From: PALSA-600 sp037142875
Lineage (GTDB): Bacteria > Actinomycetota > Thermoleophilia > Gaiellales > Gaiellaceae
DNA: 64,000 nucleotides
Direction of reading: 5' to 3'
Assembly: GCA_037142875.1 (NCBI GenBank)
Contig: JBAWZV010000004.1
Location: 62,001-126,000, forward strand
The notes under the pieces are model-generated. The model saw only the letters and a list, made by a program, of their open reading frames with translations. It was not told where the DNA came from and did no database searches. Of the stretch, positions 1-7,545 are shown piece by piece; the stretch's first letter is position 1; every line of letters begins with the position of its first letter. The position numbers were made by a program, and so were the translations under genes.

Positions 1-43
1 GCCGCAGCCCACGCGAGCGGCGGTCGACTGCCTCTATCGTCAT
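1..43 (-). CDS. Possible RodA N-terminus (partial)
   Basis: Only the first 14 codons are in the window, reading MTIEAVDRRSRGLR from an ATG at 43 and running off the left edge. It starts 10 bases after the PBP2 stop codon on the same strand, the place where the SEDS glycosyltransferase gene rodA usually follows mrdA in mreBCD clusters. Position is the only argument for RodA; the visible residues carry no diagnostic motif. Confidence 0.4.
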   Translation of the reverse strand, partial: MTIEAVDRRSRGLR

Positions 44-53
44 GCGCGCACCA

Positions 54-2072
54 TCAGTCGGATGGCCTCGTAACGATCACGTCGGGCCTGTGGACCTTGA
101 AGTACGCCTTGAACACCTGGAGGGCGGCCGGGGCTGCCGAGACGCCGCCGTGTCCGCCGTTCTCGATCACGGCGCAGACGACGATCGATGCGCTGCCGGT
201 CGGGCCGTACCCGCACCACCACGCCTGGTTGAGCTTGACGGGATGGGGGTACCCGGAGAGCGTGACGAGCTTCTCGGCGGTGCCGGTCTTGCCGGCAATC
301 GAGATCGGGAAGGTCCCGAAGACGCCGGACGATGTGCCGTACTTCGAGTGCGTCGCGTCGTAGAGGCCCGTCTGCACGACCTGGAGCGCGGCCGGGTCGA
401 CGCCGCTCGGCGTGGGCGGCTGGGCACCGAACTGCCGCAGAATCTGCGGGGCGCGCGGATCGCTCGATGCCTGCTCGACATCCTCGACGATGTGCGGCTT
501 GACGAGTTGGCCACCGTTGGCAATCAGGGCGTAGAAGCGCGCCATCTGGATCGGCGTCACGTTCACGTCACCCTGGCCGATCGCGAGCTGGATCGAGTAG
601 CCCGGCTTCCAGATCCGGTCGATCTCGGTGAACGGGCGTCCCTCGAACGTCTTACGCCGCCACTCCGGCGTCGGGACGAGTCCGGCGGTCTCAGGGCCGA
701 TGTCGAGCCCCGTCGACGTACCGAAACCGAACCGTGCAGCCCATGCCTGAAGCGCATGCCCCTGGCTCGCGGGCAGCTTGTAGAAGTCGAGACCGACGCG
801 GTAGAAGTACGTGTCGCACGACTCCGCGAGCGCCTGGGGAAGCTCCATCCACTGGTACACGCTCGTATCCCAGTTCTTGAACACCTGCCCGTAGGCGCTG
901 AACGACCCCGAGCAGAGCAGCGACTGGTTCGGCTGGATGATGTGCTCCTCGAGCGCCGCAAGCGCTGTGACGGGCTTCCAGACTGACCCGGGAGGGTAGG
1001 TGACGTCGAGCGCGCGGTCGAGACCTGGGTAGTTGTGGTGCGCGGCGACGGCTGCGTCCTGGAGTTCCGCAAGCTTGTGGGGGTCGCGGCTGACGTAGAC
1101 GGACGGCTTGTACGTCGGGTAGGAGGCGAGCGCGAGGACGGCCCCGCTGCGCGGGTCAAGCGCGACGATCGCCCCACCGTCGGCCGCGAGCTGCCCGTCG
1201 GAGTGGGCGACCTTGATGCCATAGCGCAGCGCGCGCTCTGCCGCCCGCTGGACGTTCACATCGAACGTCAGGCGAATCGTGTTGCCCGGCTGTGGCAGCA
1301 CCGTCGTCGTGACCGAGCTCGTCGGGCGGCCGCGCGAGTCGACGGTCAGCTGCGCCTTGCCAGGATGACCGCGGAGGTAGCGATCGAACGAGAGCTCGAC
1401 ACCCGCCTGCCCGACGATGTCGCCGAGCCCGTAGCCGTACTTCCGCCCCGCCTTCAGCTGCTGCTCGGTGATCTCACCGACGTAGCCGACGACGTGCGCC
1501 GCGAGCGACTGGAACGGGTACTTCCGCAGGTAGCTGTCGGCGAGCTGCACGCCCGGGTACTGGAGACGATGCTCCTCGAAGTACGAGATCTGGTCGTCGT
1601 GGAGGGCCCGTCGAATCACGAGCGGGGTCAGCGGATCGCCCTGGTGCGAGTGCATGGCCGAGAGGATGTCCGTCATCGGCACCGACACGACCGACGCGAT
1701 CGACTGCAGCTCGCGACGCTCGGCCGGCCAGCTCTTCGGCAGGTCGGCAGGCCACAGCTCGAGGCTCGTCCCGAGCACGTTCGTGACGATGTGATGCCCG
1801 GCCGCATCGACGACCTGCCCCCGAGGTGCGTCGAGGAGGATCGTGCGGGCGCGGTTGCCGTTCGCCTGCGCCCGGTAGTGCGTGCCGGAGAGAACCTGGA
1901 GCGCCCAGAGGCGCAGGAACAGCACCGCGAACACGGTCAGTGCGAGCGCGCCGAGGATCGCGATGCGAAGCGCCACCTGCGGCGTGAGGCGGTACGGCTC
2001 CTCGACGCGCGGGTCGGACGGCAGAAACCGACGTGACCGCCGCTGCGGGCTAGCCAAGGACGCGAACCTCAT
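54..2072 (-). CDS. mrdA: Penicillin-binding protein 2 (elongation transpeptidase)
   Basis: Class B penicillin-binding protein that cross-links peptidoglycan during cell elongation, working with RodA and MreBCD at the cytoplasmic membrane. A basic N-terminus is followed by one membrane anchor at about residues 28-55, a dimerisation/pedestal domain, and a transpeptidase domain. Its three motifs are visible: SVWK (nucleophile Ser about 363), SCD (about 418) and KTG in AGKTGTAEK (about 595). About 672 residues is normal for MrdA. I chose the ATG at 2072, overlapping mreD by 23 bases; a GTG at 2093 would add seven residues, and neither has a clear Shine-Dalgarno sequence. It ends the order mreB, mreC, mreD, mrdA, the classic elongasome operon. 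Confidence 0.95.
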   Translation of the reverse strand: MRFASLASPQRRSRRFLPSDPRVEEPYRLTPQVALRIAILGALALTVFAVLFLRLWALQVLSGTHYRAQANGNRARTILLDAPRGQVVDAAGHHIVTNVLGTSLELWPADLPKSWPAERRELQSIASVVSVPMTDILSAMHSHQGDPLTPLVIRRALHDDQISYFEEHRLQYPGVQLADSYLRKYPFQSLAAHVVGYVGEITEQQLKAGRKYGYGLGDIVGQAGVELSFDRYLRGHPGKAQLTVDSRGRPTSSVTTTVLPQPGNTIRLTFDVNVQRAAERALRYGIKVAHSDGQLAADGGAIVALDPRSGAVLALASYPTYKPSVYVSRDPHKLAELQDAAVAAHHNYPGLDRALDVTYPPGSVWKPVTALAALEEHIIQPNQSLLCSGSFSAYGQVFKNWDTSVYQWMELPQALAESCDTYFYRVGLDFYKLPASQGHALQAWAARFGFGTSTGLDIGPETAGLVPTPEWRRKTFEGRPFTEIDRIWKPGYSIQLAIGQGDVNVTPIQMARFYALIANGGQLVKPHIVEDVEQASSDPRAPQILRQFGAQPPTPSGVDPAALQVVQTGLYDATHSKYGTSSGVFGTFPISIAGKTGTAEKLVTLSGYPHPVKLNQAWWCGYGPTGSASIVVCAVIENGGHGGVSAAPAALQVFKAYFKVHRPDVIVTRPSD

Positions 2073-2571
2073 GCACGCGATCGCCGGGCTCACTCGGAGG
2101 GAACGCGCGGCGCACGAGGGCGTAGACCGGAAGCGTCAGAACCAGGTTGAGGAGCGCCGCGAAGGGGAGACCTGCGAGCACATGCCCGGCCGGCGCCGAG
2201 TCGCCGAGCACGAAGCGCAACGCGAGCACGCCGAGCGTGTAGGCCACGGTCACCACGCCGACCGAGGTGTACGGGGCGTGGAAGCGGTCGAACGCGGTCG
2301 TCTCGCCGTAGCGCCCGATCCAGAACCCGGCCAGCGTGAGCAGGAGCGAGCTCGACCCGAGCGTGTCGAGGTTGACCGTGTCGATCAGGAGGCCGGTTCC
2401 AAACCCGGCGAACGCCCCGAAGACCGCCCCCCGAAGCAGCGCAAGCGAGAGCAGCACAACGAGCACCAGATCGGCGCTCCCGCCAAACGGGTGGTACGGG
2501 GCAAACAGAGCCGACTGGACAAGCACTGCGACAAACAGGAGCAGCGCCGCCTTGATCGGATCTGACCTCAT
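2050..2571 (-). CDS. mreD: Rod shape-determining protein MreD
   Basis: Small integral membrane protein (173 residues) of the elongasome, thought to link MreC to the RodA/PBP2 synthases. About five hydrophobic segments are visible, starting at KAALLLFVAVLVQSALF near the N-terminus, with a glycine-rich stretch (GAVFGAFAGFGTG) in the middle as in other MreD proteins. Its start overlaps the mreC stop by four bases (ATGA) and its end lies inside the mrdA start, so the three genes are translationally coupled. Sequence conservation in this family is weak; the call rests on hydropathy, length and the mreC-mreD-mrdA order. Confidence 0.9.
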   Translation of the reverse strand: MRSDPIKAALLLFVAVLVQSALFAPYHPFGGSADLVLVVLLSLALLRGAVFGAFAGFGTGLLIDTVNLDTLGSSSLLLTLAGFWIGRYGETTAFDRFHAPYTSVGVVTVAYTLGVLALRFVLGDSAPAGHVLAGLPFAALLNLVLTLPVYALVRRAFPPSEPGDRVHEVRVLG

Positions 2572-3494
2572 CGTCCGGCTGGCGTCGGCTTCGGAATCAG
2601 CACCAGCACCGACTGGAGCGACGAGAAGTCGACGAAGGGCTCGACCTGGATGTCCTTGAAGATCTCGGTATCGCTCTGGTTCACGCTCGTTACCACGCCG
2701 ATCAGGATGTTCCGCGGGTAGAGCGACGGCAGCTTTCCGTTCCCCGGCGACCCCGCCGTGATGATCGTGTCGCCGTAGGAGACCTTCTTGTCCTTCGTGA
2801 CACGATCGAAGACGAGGGAGTCGACTGCGCTGCCATGATCGACGATCCCGATCGCCGACTGGCTGATCTCATCGACTGCCCGAACAGCGCTGTCGGGGTC
2901 GGTGATCAGCGTCACGCGCGACTGGCTCGCGAACACCTTCGTCACCTGCCCGACCAGACCGCGGTTGGTGACGACGATGTCCTGCAGGGCGATCCCGCGA
3001 TCCCGGCCAGCAGCGATCGTGACACTCTGGTTGAAGTCGGACGGGCTTGTCAGCACCTGAGCCGCTACCCAGTCGTAGTCCTGTGGGAAGCTCGGGGAGT
3101 TCGCGTAGCGCAGAAGCTTCTGCAGCCGGATGTTCTGCTCGACCGCACCCTCCTGGCGCGCGACGAGCTGGCGCAGTTGCTCGACCTCGCGCGTCAGCTT
3201 CCGGTTCTGCGCCTTCGCGTCGAAGAGCCCCCTGGCCCAGCCGGCACCGTCGCGGAACGGGCGTGCGACGCGCGTCGCGACGATCTCGAACGGCCGCAGC
3301 GCGGAGGCGCCGTAGCTCTGGGCCGAGTCGAGCGCGCTCGATCGGAACGAGATCGTGATCAGGACGAGGGACGCCATGACCAGCGTCAGGATGACGAGCC
3401 TGCGCCGAAGAGCGCTCGAACGGTTCTGGGAGTTGCCGGGTGCGGCGGCGGAGGAGCCCAGGACCGCGAGACGGACGGTCCGGTTACGAGGCAC
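2568..3494 (-). CDS. mreC: Rod shape-determining protein MreC
   Basis: Bitopic cell-shape protein (308 residues) that activates PBP2 from the periplasmic side. A basic N-terminus precedes a single membrane segment at about residues 33-50. A coiled coil (KAQNRKLTREVEQLRQLVAR, about 93-112) follows, then the two beta-barrel MreC core with the usual segments GRDRGI, NRGLVGQV and DPDSAVRA. Translation starts at a GTG, 44 bases after the mreB stop, and ends in a four-base overlap with mreD. The start is not decided by any strong ribosome-binding site. Confidence 0.93.
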   Translation of the reverse strand: MPRNRTVRLAVLGSSAAAPGNSQNRSSALRRRLVILTLVMASLVLITISFRSSALDSAQSYGASALRPFEIVATRVARPFRDGAGWARGLFDAKAQNRKLTREVEQLRQLVARQEGAVEQNIRLQKLLRYANSPSFPQDYDWVAAQVLTSPSDFNQSVTIAAGRDRGIALQDIVVTNRGLVGQVTKVFASQSRVTLITDPDSAVRAVDEISQSAIGIVDHGSAVDSLVFDRVTKDKKVSYGDTIITAGSPGNGKLPSLYPRNILIGVVTSVNQSDTEIFKDIQVEPFVDFSSLQSVLVLIPKPTPAGR

Positions 3495-3538
3495 GGGACG
3501 GTGAGTCTAGCTGCGCAGCGCGCCGGAGGATAGCGCCG

Positions 3539-4597
3539 TCAGCGACGGCCGTTGCGGGAGCGGCCGCGGGCATGTGCACGAGCGCTGTTGCGCAACGCAG
3601 GGATCTCGTCGAGCGCCCGACCGGACCCGACGGCGACGCAGGTGAGCGGCGACTCGGCGAGGTGCGTCGGCATGTGGGTCTCCTGCCGAAGGCGCTCGGC
3701 GAGTCCCTGGAGCAGCGCCCCGCCGCCGGCGAGCACGATGCCACGATCCATGATGTCCGCGGCAAGCTCGGGCGGGGTCTTGTCGAGGGTCGACTTGATC
3801 GCATCGATGATCCGCGCGACGGGCTCCTCGAGCGCGCGGCGGATCTCCTCGCTCGAGAGGATCACGGTCTTCGGCAGGCCGGTGAGCAGGTCGCGTCCGC
3901 GAACCTCGGCCTGTACCTCCTCGCCGAGCGGGTGAGCCGAGCCCACCTCGAGCTTGATCTCCTCCGCGGTCTGCTGGCCGATCAGGAGCTTGTAGTCCCG
4001 CTTGATGTGGTTGATGATCGCCTCGTCCATCTCGTCGCCGCCCACGCGGAGCGACTGCGAGACGACGATCCCGCCGAGCGAGATCACTGCGACCTCGGTC
4101 GTGCCACCGCCGATGTCGACGATCATGTTGCCGGTCGGCTCTGCGACAGGGAGCCCGGCGCCGATCGCAGCGGCCAACGGCTCCTCGATCAGATACGCCT
4201 CACGCGCACCGGCCGAGAGCGTCGCCTCTTCGACTGCGCGCCTCTCGACCCCGGTGACCCCTGACGGCACGCAGACGACGACCCGCGGATGGGCGAACCG
4301 GTGCTGGTGGACCTTCTGGATGAAGTGGCGGAGCATCTGCTCGGTGACATCAAAGTCGGCGATGACGCCGTCCTTGAGCGGCCGAATAGCGCTGATCGTT
4401 CCAGGCGTCCGGCCGAGCATCCGCTTGGCCTCGAGCCCGACGGCGTAGACCTCACCGGTCGTCTGCTCAATCGCGACGACGGACGGCTCGCTGAGCACGA
4501 TCCCTCGCCCACGCACGTAGACGAGCGTGTTGGCGGTGCCGAGGTCGATTGCCATGTCCCGGCCGCCGAACCCCGTGAGGTAGTTGAAGATGCCCAT
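3539..4597 (-). CDS. mreB: Rod shape-determining protein MreB (bacterial actin)
   Basis: Actin-like ATPase that forms membrane-associated filaments directing lateral wall synthesis. At 352 residues it has the normal length. The actin-fold phosphate loops are present: phosphate 1 at AIDLGTANT (about 16-24), phosphate 2 at VDIGGGTTEVAVI, and the adenosine motif near VLAGGGALLQG. The C-terminus carries an Arg-rich extension (HARGRSRNGRR) that could help membrane contact; that is inference. It heads the mreB-mreC-mreD-mrdA run. Upstream, on the minus strand, TAGAGT sits 15 bases before the ATG, a possible -10 box giving a short leader. Confidence 0.97.
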   Translation of the reverse strand: MGIFNYLTGFGGRDMAIDLGTANTLVYVRGRGIVLSEPSVVAIEQTTGEVYAVGLEAKRMLGRTPGTISAIRPLKDGVIADFDVTEQMLRHFIQKVHQHRFAHPRVVVCVPSGVTGVERRAVEEATLSAGAREAYLIEEPLAAAIGAGLPVAEPTGNMIVDIGGGTTEVAVISLGGIVVSQSLRVGGDEMDEAIINHIKRDYKLLIGQQTAEEIKLEVGSAHPLGEEVQAEVRGRDLLTGLPKTVILSSEEIRRALEEPVARIIDAIKSTLDKTPPELAADIMDRGIVLAGGGALLQGLAERLRQETHMPTHLAESPLTCVAVGSGRALDEIPALRNSARAHARGRSRNGRR

Positions 4598-4658
4598 GAC
4601 TGCCCGGTGGCCACTCTACCTTGAGGGCCGCGAACGGCCCAGGGGCGTCTGCCGTCGG

Positions 4659-5222
4659 TCAGCCGAAGCCGTAGGAGCCCGGGCAGCGCTCTGCGAGCAG
4701 GCGCACAAGCAGCGCGGCCGGGAGACCCACGACGTTGAGATAGTCGCCCTCGATCCGCTCGACAAGGCTTCCGCCGAGACCCTGGATCGCGTACGCGCCG
4801 GCGCGCCCCTCCCACTCCCCTATCGCGAGGTAGCGCTCGATGTCGTGTGGGGCGAGCGTCCGGAACGTGACGGCCGTCGTCTCGCTATGAAGTTCCTCCC
4901 AGTCCGCTCCGCGCAGGCAGAGGCCCGAGACGACCTCGTGGGTGCGCCCGGAGAGCGCGCGAAGCATCCGCTCGGCATCCGCATGGTCACGCGGCTTGCC
5001 GATCGTCTCGCCACGACACAAGACGACCGTGTCGACGCCGAGAACAACCCGGCCGTGCCCGTCGATCGAGCGGGCCTTCCCGGCCGCGTGGTCGAGCGGA
5101 TCGCCGCCGTCTTCCTCCTCGAACGGGGGGGCGACTGCCTCGAAGGAGATCCGGAGCTGATCGAGGATCGCGCGTCGCTGCGGCGAGGTCGAGGCGAGGA
5201 CGAGGGTCTCGCTCATCGTCAT
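4659..5222 (-). CDS. maf: Maf family nucleotide pyrophosphatase
   Basis: House-cleaning enzyme of the Maf/Ham1 fold that hydrolyses dTTP, UTP or modified pyrimidine triphosphates. The family start LVLASTSPQRRAIL (about residues 6-19) holds the SxSPRR substrate loop, and VVLGVDTVV carries the catalytic Asp. GKP and SGRTHEVVSG are the remaining conserved blocks. At 187 residues it is full length. Two in-frame ATGs (5222 and 5216) are possible starts. It sits 61 bases upstream of nothing but mreB on the same strand; the maf-mreB neighbourhood is common across bacteria. Confidence 0.93.
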   Translation of the reverse strand: MTMSETLVLASTSPQRRAILDQLRISFEAVAPPFEEEDGGDPLDHAAGKARSIDGHGRVVLGVDTVVLCRGETIGKPRDHADAERMLRALSGRTHEVVSGLCLRGADWEELHSETTAVTFRTLAPHDIERYLAIGEWEGRAGAYAIQGLGGSLVERIEGDYLNVVGLPAALLVRLLAERCPGSYGFG

Positions 5223-5309
5223 GCCCGCGTCAGGTCGTCGTCGTGGGCGCGCGGCCCGCTGAACGTCGTGTGTGAGTGTGTCCGAGGGTCGCGGTTGAAA
5301 CCCGCGGCC

Positions 5310-5726
5310 TCAGACCAACCCATCAGGGAAGAACAGGGCGAGCTCGTGCTTTGCGCTCTCCTCGGAGTCCGAGCCGTGGATGACGTTCTCGGACATCTCG
5401 AGCGCAAGATCGCCACGGATCGTGCCGGGCGCAGAGTTCGAGGGGTTGGTCGCGCCCATCATGGTGCGCACCACCGTGATCGCCGACTCGCCTTCGAGCG
5501 CGAGAGCGAGCACCGGGCCCGAGGTGATGAACGCAACGAGCTCGCCGAAGAACGGCTTGTCCTCGTGCTCGGCGTAGTGCTGCGCCGCGAGGGAGCGGCT
5601 GATCTTCTGAAGCTTCGCCCCGCGAAGGACAAAACCGCGTCGCTCGAAGCGCGCGACGATGTCGCCGCAGAGCCCGCGGCGGACCGCGTCGGGCTTACAG
5701 AGGACGAGTGTGCATTCGACGGCCAT
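5310..5726 (-). CDS. ndk: Nucleoside diphosphate kinase
   Basis: Transfers the gamma phosphate between nucleoside triphosphates and diphosphates through a phosphohistidine. At 138 residues it matches the family. The start TLVLCKPDAVRRGL contains the KPD motif, NPSNSAPGTIRGD is the nucleotide loop, and NVIHGSDS carries the catalytic His (about 117). TAATCT lies ten bases before the ATG on the coding strand, consistent with a very short leader. An 87-base gap separates it from maf; I see no gene there. Confidence 0.97.
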   Translation of the reverse strand: MAVECTLVLCKPDAVRRGLCGDIVARFERRGFVLRGAKLQKISRSLAAQHYAEHEDKPFFGELVAFITSGPVLALALEGESAITVVRTMMGATNPSNSAPGTIRGDLALEMSENVIHGSDSEESAKHELALFFPDGLV

Positions 5727-5739
5727 TGGGCCGCGGAGA

Positions 5740-6279
5740 TTACCCGGAAGCGCGGGTTCGCCGCCGGGGAGCCGTCGTCGACGGCTTCCGAGGGGTCGGA
5801 GCGCGCGCAGCTGGCTGGTCGGGTGTCACAGGGGTCTCGCAGTACGGGCAGAGCTGCCACGCCTCCTCAAGCGGCTTCTTGCATGAGGCGCACGCATGGC
5901 GGAGCTTCGCCGCGCACACAGGACAGGCGAGAAAGTCCGAGTCGACGGCACAGCCGCAGACCGCGCAGACGCCGTGGTGGCCGCTGATGCTCCCCTCGAT
6001 CGCCTTGATCTCGAGCTCACGCTCGCGAATGTCGTCGAGGTACTCGGGCGGGCGGAAGAGCATGTAGACGAGCGGCCCGAGGAACGGTGGAATCGCCGCA
6101 ACTATCGTCGAGAGCCGGATCAGGCGCGGGTCGGTGAGGCGTCGTTGTGCGTCCTTGCGCGCCCAGTACACCGTCCCGATCCAGCACGAGGAGACAAACA
6201 GGACGAACAGCAGCCGGATCACGTCCCAGGCGAGGGAGTGAAAGAACGCGTGGATGCCGCCGAAGAAGCTCCCGGTCAC
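5740..6279 (-). CDS. Membrane protein with double zinc ribbon
   Basis: Protein of 179 residues and unknown function. Two membrane segments lie at about residues 15-38 and 58-78 (the second contains IPPFLGPLVYMLF). A cytosolic C-terminal half follows with four CxxC pairs (CAVCG, CPVCA, CASCK, CPYCE) that form two zinc ribbons, and then an Ala/Pro/Arg-rich tail. Such double zinc-ribbon membrane proteins are common hypothetical genes in actinobacteria. It starts at a GTG overlapping by four bases (GTGA) the stop of a 44-codon gene, which itself overlaps the end of folC, so the three are coupled. No catalytic motif is seen. Confidence 0.85.
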   Translation of the reverse strand: MTGSFFGGIHAFFHSLAWDVIRLLFVLFVSSCWIGTVYWARKDAQRRLTDPRLIRLSTIVAAIPPFLGPLVYMLFRPPEYLDDIRERELEIKAIEGSISGHHGVCAVCGCAVDSDFLACPVCAAKLRHACASCKKPLEEAWQLCPYCETPVTPDQPAARAPTPRKPSTTAPRRRTRASG

Positions 6280-6410
6280 AGCAGCACGTTCCCTAGCACC
6301 CAGCCAGCGAGGAACGCCAGCCCGACAAAGAGGACGAGCAGGGCGCCTGCAAAGAGAAAGACGGTGAGGCGGTCACGGGCGCCGGAGATGGTACGGGTTC
6401 TAGGCATCAT
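6276..6410 (-). CDS. 44-residue single-pass membrane peptide
   Basis: Short gene reading MMPRTRTISGARDRLTVFLF, then a hydrophobic run through about residue 44. This gives a basic, cytosol-type N-terminus and one predicted membrane helix at about residues 17-42. The start codons (6410 or 6407) overlap the folC stop (TAG at 6402-6400), and the stop TGA overlaps the GTG of the zinc-ribbon membrane protein. Four-base style overlaps on both sides argue for a real, translationally coupled gene. Function unknown; it could be a partner of the downstream membrane protein. Confidence 0.7.
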   Translation of the reverse strand: MMPRTRTISGARDRLTVFLFAGALLVLFVGLAFLAGWVLGNVLL

Positions 6411-7494
6411 CCGAAAGCTCCGCAAGGAGATAGAGGGATCCCGTCACGAGCACGGCTCCTTCCGGCCCGGCGAGCGTCCGGGCACGAACGAGCGCCGACG
6501 CCGGATCCGAGACCGCCTCGGTGGCTGCGAAGTGGGCGGCCGCTCTCGCAGCGAGGTCAGCCGCCGGGATCGTCCGAGAGTTCGTCGAGCGCGTCGCGAT
6601 CATCGTGTCTCCGGCCTCCGAGAGAGCGGCCAGCATCGCCTCCGCATCCTTATCGCCGAGGATCGAAGCAACGACGACGTAGCGACGAGCCGGCAGATGG
6701 GACAGCAGGTAGCGAACGCCCGCGAGGTTGTGCGCCCCGTCCCAGATCTCGAGGGGCCGCTCCGCTCGTTGTTCCAACCGCCCGGGAACCGACAGGCCAC
6801 GTGCCGCCGTGTCATCGACGGGGTGACCGAGGTAGGCCTCCGCCGCAGCGACAGCGAGGCCGAGGTTCGAGCCGGGCGCGCGCTCGATGCGTCCCGCGCC
6901 CGCGGCGCCCGCAACCGACTCCCACTCCGCCTCACCGAGGATCACGGTAGATCCCGGAGCGACGACCGCAAGCTTCTCGACGGCGATCGCCTCGCGCGTG
7001 TCCCCGAGGATGTCTGTGTGCTCGAGGGCGACGTTCGTGAGGACGACGACGGCCGCCCCGAGGACGTTCGTCGCGTCGTGGCGACCGCCGAGCCCCGCCT
7101 CGACGACCGCGACGTCGACGCCGGACGCCGCAAACTCGGTGAGGGCAGCGGCGATGAGCACCTCGAACTGCGTTGCTCCCTGGGCGACGGGGCGGACTCG
7201 TGCGAGCGCTCGCTCCAGGTCGGCTGGGCGCCCGTCGATCTGGATCCGCTCGCCCCAGGAGCGGACGTGAGGTGAGATGGTGGCGCCGACGCGGAGCCCC
7301 TCCGCCTCGAGCAGCGCGGCAGTCATCAATGTCGTGGAGGTCTTCCCGTTCGTCCCGACGACGTGGACGGCGCCGTACCGCCGCTGCGGCTCGCCGAGAT
7401 CGGCGAGGAGCACTTGCATGCGTCCAAGACCGAACTCCTCGGGCCACGGTGAGAGGGTCGCGAGCCAGTCGATCGCTGAGCCAGCGTCGGTCAC
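6400..7494 (-). CDS. folC: Folylpolyglutamate / dihydrofolate synthase
   Basis: Mur-ligase-family enzyme that adds glutamate to folates and, in many bacteria, also makes dihydrofolate from dihydropteroate. The ATP P-loop HVVGTNGKTSTT (about residues 44-55), the TISPHV substrate loop, the EAGLGGRHDATN motif and the ADP-site region IWDGAHN are all present. At 364 residues it is shorter than the usual 420-450; the N-terminus begins only about 40 residues before the P-loop, so it is on the compact side. It lies 51 bases after valS on the same strand. Pairing of valS and folC is widespread. Confidence 0.93.
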   Translation of the reverse strand: MTDAGSAIDWLATLSPWPEEFGLGRMQVLLADLGEPQRRYGAVHVVGTNGKTSTTLMTAALLEAEGLRVGATISPHVRSWGERIQIDGRPADLERALARVRPVAQGATQFEVLIAAALTEFAASGVDVAVVEAGLGGRHDATNVLGAAVVVLTNVALEHTDILGDTREAIAVEKLAVVAPGSTVILGEAEWESVAGAAGAGRIERAPGSNLGLAVAAAEAYLGHPVDDTAARGLSVPGRLEQRAERPLEIWDGAHNLAGVRYLLSHLPARRYVVVASILGDKDAEAMLAALSEAGDTMIATRSTNSRTIPAADLAARAAAHFAATEAVSDPASALVRARTLAGPEGAVLVTGSLYLLAELSDDA

Positions 7495-7545
7495 GGGGAC
7501 GAAAGGGTCACAGATACGAGGTATGCGAGGGAGCTCGTACGGATG

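Noticed and set aside
5284..5309. CGCGG-TTGAAAC-CCGCG hairpin before the ndk stop side as a tRNA-like element
   Set aside because: Only a five-base stem, no acceptor or anticodon arms; at most a weak terminator for ndk.
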